Positions 1-5,482 of a DNA stretch of 5,482 bases are shown piece after piece. Origin of the DNA: Aquifex sp. (GTDB lineage Bacteria > Aquificota > Aquificia > Aquificales > Aquificaceae). The notes below the pieces were generated by a model that saw nothing but the letters and a program-made list of their open reading frames with translations, was not told the DNA's origin and searched no databases. A program made the translations under genes and the position numbers. The stretch is taken from assembly GCA_003978875.1 (NCBI GenBank), contig QNXQ01000065.1, positions 1-5,482 of the forward strand. The letters run 5' to 3'. Within the stretch, counting starts at the first letter, position 1. Every line of letters begins with the position of its first letter.

Positions 1-2
1 AT

Positions 3-671
3 GGTAAAAAAGTTAAAGTTCCGTTTTTGACCCCGGTCGATGTTGCAAAAATACTATCAATAATAGAACCAAAAATAGAAAGACAAACAGATTTGCAACA
101 ATTAATAGACCTATCGGAAGATTTGAGAGAACGAGTAGAGGAAATAATTAGGAGAAGGGTTTTCTATGAAGCCTTTAGTGGGAACATATCAATATTTGAA
201 GATGAAAAAGAAGAAGAAGCAGTTAGGGGTTTCTTGTTCCAATTAACAGTTCAATATGCTAACAGAATAATAAAGGTTAATTCCATCGACGATTTGGGAA
301 ACTTCTCTTCAAGATTTATATTCATACTCGGAAACACATTACTAGTTCCCTCATCTTCATTAAGATTTCTTAACTATCCGAAGAAATTAATTGGGTTCTT
401 GGATAGGATTGGTGCTTTAGTATCTAGGAGAAGGATTAGATTTAGAGATGGTAGGCCGTGGGTTTTGTTCTTAAACTTAGATGTTTTGAAAAAATACTTC
501 AAAGAGCTATCTAAAATAGAGGAACTAGCAGAAGAGGGGAAGGTGGAAAAAGAGGAAGAAAGGGACTTGGAAGAAGAAGAGGTAGAAAAGTTAGAAGAAT
601 TAGAGAAAATCTTGAAGGAAACTGAAAAGGTTGGGGAAGAAGGGTGGAAAGATGTAGAAGAAGAACTATAA
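3..671 (+). CDS. Possible PriL N-terminal-like primase partner, acidic tail, 5' end open
   Basis: I do not firmly recognise this protein. The frame is open to the left edge. A TTG at 27 overlaps a TGA in another frame, but it has no visible ribosome site and the upstream codons read GKKVKVPF, so I think the true start lies outside the window. Numbering from the TTG gives about 214 residues. The body (1-160) has helices with an ERVEEIIRRR run near 36-44, a second helix around 64-82, then a segment with Leu and Tyr (111-131) ending in basic RRRIRFRDGR (134-143). From about 161 to the end it is a Glu/Lys-rich coiled-coil-like tail. The order VPF start, Arg-rich helix, Glu-initiated helix and LRFLNYPKKLIGFLDRIGALV-type segment resembles the helical N-terminal domain of archaeal PriL, and the next gene, one base away, is PriS-like. 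It has no cysteine, so the PriL Fe-S domain is absent. A GINS-type subunit is the alternative. The gene is well supported; the function is inference. Confidence 0.6.
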   Translation, partial: GKKVKVPFLTPVDVAKILSIIEPKIERQTDLQQLIDLSEDLRERVEEIIRRRVFYEAFSGNISIFEDEKEEEAVRGFLFQLTVQYANRIIKVNSIDDLGNFSSRFIFILGNTLLVPSSSLRFLNYPKKLIGFLDRIGALVSRRRIRFRDGRPWVLFLNLDVLKKYFKELSKIEELAEEGKVEKEEERDLEEEEVEKLEELEKILKETEKVGEEGWKDVEEEL

Positions 672-672
672 A

Positions 673-1674
673 ATGGATCTTAACCAGATTTACAACATTG
701 GAAAAGAAAGGATTGAATACAGAAAAAAACACTTTCCAGATTATAGACTAAGGTTTCCTATCGTTCAAATAGGTTCAAAGAAGAAAGTAATTAAATGGTT
801 ATCCGAGGAAGAATTTCTAAACTTTGAAAAGTTGAAAGAGCTTATAGATAGGTATATGATAGCGTCAGTAGATTCGACACTATTACCAAATGAAGTTGTT
901 ATTGAAACGGATTACGAAAGTGGAGTTTTGAAAGATTCATTATTCGAATTGGTTAGAAAGTATTTGCAGATTTTAAACTTAAAATATGTTATGGTATTCT
1001 CGGGGAATAAATCCATACATTTTCATGTGTTTTTCAAAAATTATAACCCTTTAGAGCTAAGGAAAATAAAAGAAAACTTCTATAACTATTTGAGGGAGAA
1101 AATTCCCGGGTTGGATTCTTTTGGTTTTAAGGAAAATCATCCTTACAGATTACCCGGGTCTATGCATCCAGAAACCATGAAAAAAGCTTCAATATTAGTT
1201 GATGAATACTCTAGTAGATACATAGAAAACGGTTTTGTGGTTGAAAGTGAAGTTCCAAAAGTATTGTTAGAATGGAAAAAGGGTAGAACAAACGAGACCA
1301 TACCGTTGTTACCAGATTCTGGAAAGGGAAGGGGAAAATTGAGACAGCTATACAAAGAGTTGCTAAATGTTACAGTAAACGATGGGAGAGATCGGGTCTT
1401 GATGATACTTGTAACAATAGCCAAATTTTTGAGAATCCCACCACCACAATTTGCAAAGGACTTAGAGAGATGGGCTAGGTTAAACGGATGGAAAGAATAC
1501 CGTTGGAGAAATTGGATAAAGTATTATGAAGAGGGTAGATATTCTTGGATGAAGAATTGGAGATGGGCTATTAAAGAATTCTTAACAGCCAAAGACATAG
1601 AACCGGAAAGTTACAATAAGGTTAAGAACATAATATTGGCAAAGCTACCTTGGGCGGAAAAATACATAAAATGA
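673..1674 (+). CDS. PriS-type archaeo-eukaryotic DNA primase with helical C-terminal extension
   Basis: Catalytic primase, or primase-polymerase, that would make primers on single-stranded template for the element's replication. Length is 333 residues. Motif I is EVVIETD, giving acids E78 and D80 where PriS usually has DxD. Motif II is SGNKSIHFHV (110-119), matching the SGxRGxHxxV nucleotide-binding motif, with H116. Then LD (147-148) and YRLPGSMHPET (158-168) match the end of the PriS catalytic domain, where D148 may be the third acid and R159 and H165 phosphate contacts. There are no cysteines, so the usual PriS zinc-binding knot is missing. Residues about 235-305 form a Trp/Arg-rich helical region (NDGRDR, NGWKEYRWRNW) recalling the PriCT domains of plasmid primases. 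The ATG follows the previous stop by one base, and the stop overlaps the helicase start as ATGA, so an operon with translational coupling is likely. It is probably not the chromosomal priS, given these changes and the neighbours. Confidence 0.88.
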   Translation: MDLNQIYNIGKERIEYRKKHFPDYRLRFPIVQIGSKKKVIKWLSEEEFLNFEKLKELIDRYMIASVDSTLLPNEVVIETDYESGVLKDSLFELVRKYLQILNLKYVMVFSGNKSIHFHVFFKNYNPLELRKIKENFYNYLREKIPGLDSFGFKENHPYRLPGSMHPETMKKASILVDEYSSRYIENGFVVESEVPKVLLEWKKGRTNETIPLLPDSGKGRGKLRQLYKELLNVTVNDGRDRVLMILVTIAKFLRIPPPQFAKDLERWARLNGWKEYRWRNWIKYYEEGRYSWMKNWRWAIKEFLTAKDIEPESYNKVKNIILAKLPWAEKYIK

Positions 1675-3080
1675 AAGCGATAATTGGTGTCCCGGGTGCT
1701 GGAAAAACAACTTTCTTGGCAAAAGAATTGGTTAAGCTATCTTTTGACGATTACATTTTCACTTCCTTAACAAATTCTTCAATTCGTGCCTTTTTATCGA
1801 AAATTGGAGAACGGGAAAAGAAAAGATCAATTAGAACTATATATGGACTGGCTTACAAAAAACTAGACGAGGAAGGAATGTTAGATGAATGGAAAAAAAA
1901 GGAGTTGAAAAATTACGAAAAGAAAATAGGGGAGCTAATAGTCGATTATGGTGTTTTTTCACTTTACAAGGAAGACATTGAAAACATACTAACTTTGTTG
2001 ATCTTAGAAGCTTTGGAAAGGCAAGCAGAACCGGAAGAGGTATTAGACAACATTGAGACTGAAGTTAAAAAGATGATCTTTTCAGATAAAACCATAAACC
2101 GGGTGTTTTTCTTGCTGGAAGACTTGTTATCTAAATATAAGCAAAGAAAGTTTTACGGTTATCCGTTTTTACTCTATGAAGCCTTTCGAAATAACCTAGA
2201 CATATTTAAAGTCTTCCTACCCAATGGAGAAAAAGAACCAGAGCTAATAGTTATAGACGAATTTCAAGATACCCCAAAATTTATTTTCGAATATTTGTCC
2301 GGGTTGAGAAAGGATAAAAAACTTTTGATTGCTGGAGACCCGGCTCAAGAAATTTTTTCTTTCCTCAAAACAGATTCAAATTACCTTCTATCAAAGATTT
2401 CAAAAATCAAATATTTGGTGCAAACGCATCGTTTTGGAGAAGAAATATGTTCGTTAGCGAATAGATTATTGAAAAAGTTAGGATACGGGTTTAAGATAAA
2501 GCCAGCTAATAAAGAGTCCCGGGTTCTTTATTTCAACTATAGTTATTCAAATCTTGTTTCAGTTTTGCACAAAATACTAAAACACGATAAGGAAGTCGCT
2601 ATATTGGTTAGAACTAAAAACCAAGTAAGAATTTTAGAGGAAAAGTTAAGTCAAAGATTCGATGTTATAAACTTAGAGAAGTACGATATGAGCGTTTTAC
2701 AAAATTACTTGAAAAAGTATGAAGAAACTTTGAAGAATAAGAGAACTAGCATATTAGATTATTTCAAACCACTAGAACAATTAAGAAAAGAAGTTTTAAG
2801 AGAGATAGCACCAGGTAAACAAATAGAAAACATCTTATTGAAATTGGTGGAAGGAAAGGTAGTCTACTTATCAACAATACATGGGGTTAAGGGTTTGGAA
2901 TTTAACAATGTTATAATTTGGGATGCAATCCCGAGAAAAATAGAAAAGCTATTAGATTCTGGGGAAATAAGCGAAAAAGAAGAATTAAAAACAATTTATG
3001 TAGGAATAACCCGGGCCAAACGACTTTTAATAGTTTTAAAAGAACCAGACGGTTACTTCAACTCTTTCAACATATCTTAG
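1671..3080 (+). CDS. Compact UvrD/Rep-like superfamily 1 DNA helicase
   Basis: ATP-driven DNA helicase, probably unwinding the template for the upstream primase. From the ATG at 1671 it has 469 residues. All core SF1 motifs are present: Walker A GVPGAGKTT (6-14), motif Ia FTSLTNSSIRAF (30-41), TIYGLAY (56-62), motif II VIDEFQD (194-200), motif III LIAGDPAQEIF (219-229), motif IV THRFGEEI (252-259), motif V STIHGVKGLEFNNVIIWD (401-418) and motif VI IYVGITRAK (442-450). DEFQD, GDPAQ and VGITRAK are signatures of the UvrD/Rep/PcrA group. UvrD and PcrA run to about 700 residues, so the accessory insertions (1B/2B) must be much reduced. The frame also allows a TTG at 1650, but the ATG gives an ATGA overlap with the primase stop and starts directly before the Walker strand, so I prefer it. 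The stop lies 2 bp from the stop of the opposing ATPase gene. Confidence 0.93.
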   Translation: MKAIIGVPGAGKTTFLAKELVKLSFDDYIFTSLTNSSIRAFLSKIGEREKKRSIRTIYGLAYKKLDEEGMLDEWKKKELKNYEKKIGELIVDYGVFSLYKEDIENILTLLILEALERQAEPEEVLDNIETEVKKMIFSDKTINRVFFLLEDLLSKYKQRKFYGYPFLLYEAFRNNLDIFKVFLPNGEKEPELIVIDEFQDTPKFIFEYLSGLRKDKKLLIAGDPAQEIFSFLKTDSNYLLSKISKIKYLVQTHRFGEEICSLANRLLKKLGYGFKIKPANKESRVLYFNYSYSNLVSVLHKILKHDKEVAILVRTKNQVRILEEKLSQRFDVINLEKYDMSVLQNYLKKYEETLKNKRTSILDYFKPLEQLRKEVLREIAPGKQIENILLKLVEGKVVYLSTIHGVKGLEFNNVIIWDAIPRKIEKLLDSGEISEKEELKTIYVGITRAKRLLIVLKEPDGYFNSFNIS

Positions 3081-3082
3081 CT

Positions 3083-4285
3083 CTAACCCGGTCTCTTTTC
3101 AACCTGTATAGTATAACCGAAATAATACAATTTTATCATCCTAACTAACTTTTGATAAAACTTCAGGTATTGTTCCATTTCTCCACCCCGGTTCTCCAAT
3201 ATCTTCTTGTTAGCTCTAACAATGCTATTAAGCAACTGTTTATTACCGCTCTTTTCTACTTTTTCTCTAACCCAACGCAACAACTTGCCCGGGCTTTTTA
3301 TGACCCTTCTAATTACTATTTCTCCATCCCATGATTCTTCCCTTTCCTCCATTATCTGTTCTAAACCATCTCTCCAAACCGTTTCAAACATATAGTTGAA
3401 TAGTGTTCTCAAATCGTCATCTTTAACCCGGGCAATGTATTTCTTCAAGCTAGAATTATCCCCGGTCTCGAACAACAACCCCTTCAAAAACTCTATCCTT
3501 TTCCTATTTACTTCCCTTTTCCACGGCAAATAGTATTTTTTGTATGTTTCCGCTAAACCAACCTTGAAAATCTTTAAGAATCGCAAATCGCTTCTCTTAG
3601 CTAATCTTTGCATCAAATAAAAGAATTGGCTTGGAAATTGATGTGCAATACCTAAGCGATACTTAAACCTTCTGCTAAGCTTTACCAAAATTGAAACCTT
3701 TCTAATCAAGTATTCAGGAACCACAGCAACATAATAGTTGTCTCTCTTAGCATCTGAGAAAGTATAAAACCACGCGTCAATCCTACCTTTCAGAAAAAGC
3801 TCCCCAGCATCTGTTATGTCTTGGTATTGAATTATCCAAAAGATTCCAGCAAAGCCCATCAGCCTAAAGATTTGAAAAACCTCATAGCTTTCTTTGGTCA
3901 TCTGTCTCCACTTAGAATAGAAGTGCGCTCCCTCATCTACAACTATTGGTCTTATTAGCTTTGCTTTTCCGCTTTCTAGCTCTTTTAATCTTTGTTCTAG
4001 CAAGGGTAAAACATCTCGTACATCTAAGACATAATAATTCTTAATGTTTCGCTTGAGTTCTTCCTTAAAACCCATCGCTTCTAGAATTTTAAGAGAAATA
4101 TTCGATTTTCCCGAGCGCTCTTTACCTGTTATTAATAAAACAAAATCCGAGTTTTTTCTTACAGCTTCAGTAACTTTCCTTTGTAAAACATTACGCACAT
4201 ATTCATCAAATGCGTTTTCTTTCTCCTCTACACTCTTATTTAGTGATTCATAAAGTTCTTTCGGATTTATTCTCGGGAGCTTCAT
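3083..4285 (-). CDS. P-loop ATPase, possibly DNA-translocating (Zot/FtsK-HerA-like)
   Basis: A 400-residue P-loop NTPase. A helical N-terminus (1-45) is followed by strand VLLITGKERSGKS with the Walker A motif at 54-61. The Walker B strand is PIVVDEGAHF (113-122; D117 and E118 for Mg and catalysis). A third strand, IFWIIQYQDI (148-157), has Gln in the usual sensor position, followed by LFLKGRIDAWFYTF (163-176), which resembles the 'ring of distrusted subunits' layout seen in Zot-like and FtsK/HerA-type ATPases. There is no transmembrane segment. The C-terminal half (about 200-400) is basic and helical and I do not recognise it; it could bind DNA or a partner. In viruses and conjugative elements such ATPases pump DNA into particles or across membranes, which fits the mobile-element context, but the exact subfamily is inference. 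Its ATG overlaps the recombinase stop by one base (TAATG), so they are probably cotranslated. The last 380 bases of the gene carry five copies of the CCCGG motif and the rest has none. Confidence 0.7.
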   Translation of the reverse strand: MKLPRINPKELYESLNKSVEEKENAFDEYVRNVLQRKVTEAVRKNSDFVLLITGKERSGKSNISLKILEAMGFKEELKRNIKNYYVLDVRDVLPLLEQRLKELESGKAKLIRPIVVDEGAHFYSKWRQMTKESYEVFQIFRLMGFAGIFWIIQYQDITDAGELFLKGRIDAWFYTFSDAKRDNYYVAVVPEYLIRKVSILVKLSRRFKYRLGIAHQFPSQFFYLMQRLAKRSDLRFLKIFKVGLAETYKKYYLPWKREVNRKRIEFLKGLLFETGDNSSLKKYIARVKDDDLRTLFNYMFETVWRDGLEQIMEEREESWDGEIVIRRVIKSPGKLLRWVREKVEKSGNKQLLNSIVRANKKILENRGGEMEQYLKFYQKLVRMIKLYYFGYTIQVEKRPG

Positions 4286-4956
4286 TATTCTAGCATACCG
4301 AAGATTTCTCTATATTGCTTTTGAGCTTCCCGACTCCTTATGTATTCTAACAGAACATTCAGGTTCTTTCTGCCCTGTATTGTTGCAACGATTTCTACAT
4401 TTTCGATGTATTCAAGTATTTTGTTTTGCCACGCGTATCTCAGAGAATGCGAGTTTACATAAAAGTTGTTCTTAATCCACTTTTCATATCTATTCACATA
4501 CCTCTCATATTCTTCATAGTTCTTTGCTCTCTCGTGCGGGTTCAAAAACTTTATCGGTATGTAATTGTCTGGATGTCCGAATGCTAAGGACATCGCTCTA
4601 TCTAAGTGTGCTTGATTGACGAACACTATTTTAGGTATTCTTACTATTCTCTCTTTGAATTCGCTGAGCTTTTTTTCCACAACCCTCCCGTCAGCTAACT
4701 TTTTTACAATTCCCTGCTTAAATGAGAAAATGCTAAATTCTTCTTTTCTCTCATCTAGGAACTTTCTGAGAGATAGCATAGATTCTCCTGCTCTTTCTCC
4801 ATTCGTTAGCTGTATTATTGCTGTAGCCGTGTAAATCAATTGCTTTCCAATGTTCTTTCTCGGTTTTCGTATAAACTCAGCTAATCTATGATTAAAGAAT
4901 GTATAGAGGTTTTGCTTTATAGTTTCGTATGATACTCCAGAGTCCCATTTGCCCAT
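4285..4956 (-). CDS. Minimal tyrosine recombinase/integrase (catalytic domain)
   Basis: Site-specific recombinase of the tyrosine family, likely for integration, excision or inversion of the element. Numbered from the ATG at 4956 (223 residues), the catalytic Arg sits in LTNGERAGESMLSL (R55, E58; the RxxE pattern of box I). Box II HSLR gives H170 and R173, then IQGRKN and the nucleophile Y205 in LLEYIR. The R173-to-Y205 distance of 32 matches XerD-type enzymes. The second His/Trp position (23 residues after box II Arg) is Arg (R196). Lysines at about 80-100 could supply the beta-hairpin Lys. Only about 54 residues precede box I, so a full DNA-clamping core-binding domain is missing or very small. 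A TTG at 4962 is an alternative start just after an in-frame TAG; neither start has a clear ribosome site. The 5' end overlaps the membrane-protein gene by 65 bp. No tRNA gene or att-like repeat is visible in this window. Confidence 0.78.
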   Translation of the reverse strand: MGKWDSGVSYETIKQNLYTFFNHRLAEFIRKPRKNIGKQLIYTATAIIQLTNGERAGESMLSLRKFLDERKEEFSIFSFKQGIVKKLADGRVVEKKLSEFKERIVRIPKIVFVNQAHLDRAMSLAFGHPDNYIPIKFLNPHERAKNYEEYERYVNRYEKWIKNNFYVNSHSLRYAWQNKILEYIENVEIVATIQGRKNLNVLLEYIRSREAQKQYREIFGMLE

Positions 4957-5146
4957 AGACAAAATCTAAAGTTTTATCCTTAAAAGCCTTCCAAAGATAA
5001 AGCCTTCTATAGATGTATTTGTGTTCTATTCGCTTCCACTCAAAATAAGCTAAACCTAAAAAAGTAAGAACTAATAAAAAAGAGTAAGCAATTAAAAAAC
5101 ATTCGAGGTTATGCCTTCTGCAGTTCTCTATGATTTCTTCAAGCAT
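4892..5146 (-). CDS. Small single-pass membrane protein, function unknown
   Basis: An 84-residue protein that I do not recognise. One clear hydrophobic segment spans about residues 17-36 (FLIAYSFLLVLTFLGLAYF), flanked on the C-terminal side by EWKRIEHKYIYRRLYLWK. The positive charge after the segment suggests a cytoplasmic C-terminus. The N-terminus MLEEIIENCRRHNLEC has two cysteines and is not a cleavable signal peptide. Its ATG overlaps the nuclease stop by 8 bp (AATGCTTGA), which supports translation as part of the minus-strand operon. Its 3' end overlaps the recombinase by 65 bp, which is long for two real genes; one of the two boundaries may be wrong, or the overlap serves coupling. Small membrane proteins are common in archaeal viruses as virion or egress components, but nothing here shows that role. 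Confidence 0.55.
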   Translation of the reverse strand: MLEEIIENCRRHNLECFLIAYSFLLVLTFLGLAYFEWKRIEHKYIYRRLYLWKAFKDKTLDFVYGQMGLWSIIRNYKAKPLYIL

Positions 5147-5482
5147 TATCAGAGTATTTGCGCTTTATCTCTTTAATCTTCAAGTATGCCCACAAATGTG
5201 AGTCTATTACTGATGTATCCAAGGTAACCGTCTCATGAAGCTCCAGCTTTTTCTTATCTTTGTAGTAAACATATAATCTCCCATAATCAGCTTTTGTCAG
5301 ATAAAGATAGAAATGCAATTGTGCTATTCCATATTTTATCACCCGCCTTCCCCTTCCCGTTATTGTTGTTTTCAGTTCATCCACATATGCTGTTCCGTTT
5401 TCCACAACAACCCTGTCTGGAACACCGCAAATGAAAAACAGGTGATAATCGTCTAATCGATAAAAAGAACAAAACTTTATAT
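5139..5482 (-). CDS. PD-(D/E)XK nuclease of RecB/Cas4 type, N-terminus beyond window
   Basis: Metal-dependent DNA nuclease domain. A GTG at 5405 would give an 88-residue ORF, but translating the frame further upstream stays open to the right edge (113 residues visible) and adds the missing catalytic motif, so the gene continues outside. Numbering from the edge, motif II is CGVPDRVV (D22, codon at 5417-5415) and motif III is VDELKTT (E35 and K37). The D-x12-ExK spacing is typical of the RecB-like fold. AQLHFYLYL (53-61) is the QxxxY motif, and YGRLYVYY (66-73) is the following strand. Cas4 and AddB-type members carry a C-terminal cysteine cluster for an Fe-S cluster; the C-terminal part here (about 74-113) has none, so this is a RecB-like enzyme rather than a classic Cas4. 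Related nucleases occur in archaeal rod-shaped viruses and may process replication intermediates or recombination ends. The GTG start would remove D22 and is unlikely. Confidence 0.78.
   Translation of the reverse strand, partial: IKFCSFYRLDDYHLFFICGVPDRVVVENGTAYVDELKTTITGRGRRVIKYGIAQLHFYLYLTKADYGRLYVYYKDKKKLELHETVTLDTSVIDSHLWAYLKIKEIKRKYSDNA

Larger units (their letters stand above)
32..3465. repeat. Dispersed CCCGG/CCCGGG motif cluster
   Basis: By eye the palindrome CCCGGG starts at 1105, 1153, 1691, 2518, 3010, 3288 and 3427. The five-base form CCCGG or CCGGG occurs once each at 32, 2099, 2299, 2339, 3087, 3187 and 3461. Only two other CCGG sites occur in this span (near 1602 and 2030, both ACCGGA). 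From 3466 to the window end I found no CCGG. In DNA of about one-third G+C, a given G/C-only hexamer is expected well under once in 3.4 kb. The copies encode different residues (Pro-Gly, Ser-Arg-Val, Thr-Arg-Ala, Ala-Arg-Val, Thr-Gly) in different codon phases and in genes on both strands. Neither protein conservation nor a favoured codon explains them. The role is unknown: a protein-binding, modification or packaging mark is possible. Confidence 0.5.

Noticed and set aside
1..30. ATG at position 1 opening a nine-codon frame
   Set aside because: It stops at 28-30 and has no support; it may at most be the tail of an upstream gene read in another frame.
3..671. GINS complex subunit as the first gene's identity
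   Set aside because: Archaeal GINS genes can neighbour primase genes, but I could not see the small beta-domain pattern; it is kept only as the second-best option.
511..732. Antisense Leu/Pro/Phe-rich frame opposite the acidic tail
   Set aside because: It is the low-complexity complement of a Glu/Lys-rich coding stretch.
1143..1424. Antisense frame within the primase gene
   Set aside because: The primase motifs lie on the opposite strand across the same bases; nothing recognisable is in the antisense product.
1650..1670. TTG start for the helicase 21 bases upstream of the ATG
   Set aside because: The ATG at 1671 overlaps the primase stop as ATGA and starts directly before the Walker A strand; the TTG adds residues with no family support.
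2918..3334. Plus-strand frames over the helicase end and the ATPase 3' end
   Set aside because: They overlap well-supported genes in other frames and have no motif or start signal.
3770..4436. Repeated CCACGCGT at 3770-3777 and 4429-4436
   Set aside because: Both copies encode Ala-Trp in the same codon phase on the minus strand; two copies are not enough to suggest a site.
4892..5146. Programmed frameshift joining the membrane protein to the recombinase
   Set aside because: The frames are offset by one, but I see no slippery heptamer with a following structure, and the recombinase has its own start codons.
5139..5482. Cas4 of a CRISPR adaptation module
   Set aside because: The C-terminal cysteine cluster is missing, and no CRISPR repeats or other cas genes are visible.

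Overview
This looks like part of an archaeal mobile element (a virus, plasmid or integrated copy), probably from a hyperthermophile. The DNA is A+T-rich and packed with genes. The proteins are rich in Lys, Glu and Ile, and Arg is mostly encoded by AGA/AGG. The replication genes are of archaeo-eukaryotic type. No ribosomal or metabolic genes, RNA genes or CRISPR repeats are visible. The host lineage cannot be fixed from the sequence alone.

The left half (about 1-3080, + strand) is a replication module of three tightly spaced genes. The first is an acidic-tailed protein that may be a shortened primase large subunit (PriL N-terminal-like, tentative). The second is a clear PriS-type archaeo-eukaryotic primase with a helical C-terminal extension and no cysteines. 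The third is a compact UvrD/Rep-like SF1 helicase. As recalled from the literature, a divergent PriS/PriL-type primase plus an SF1 helicase resembles the replication set of Thermococcus plasmid pTN2; this is an analogy, not a match I could test.

The right half (about 3083-5482, - strand) is a second run of four overlapping genes, transcribed toward the first. In order of transcription they are a PD-(D/E)XK nuclease of RecB/Cas4 type (cut by the window's right edge), a small one-pass membrane protein, a very short tyrosine recombinase and a 400-residue P-loop ATPase. This set suggests DNA processing, integration or excision, and perhaps DNA movement or packaging. The two runs meet tail to tail with 2 bp between stop codons.

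The most unusual non-coding signal is a dispersed motif. CCCGG/CCGGG occurs at 14 places between 32 and 3465, seven of them as the full palindrome CCCGGG, in all three codon phases and on both sides of the convergent junction. The tetramer CCGG is then absent from the remaining 2 kb. Codon usage does not easily explain this. There is no gene-free stretch over 300 bases, and both operon promoters lie outside the window.
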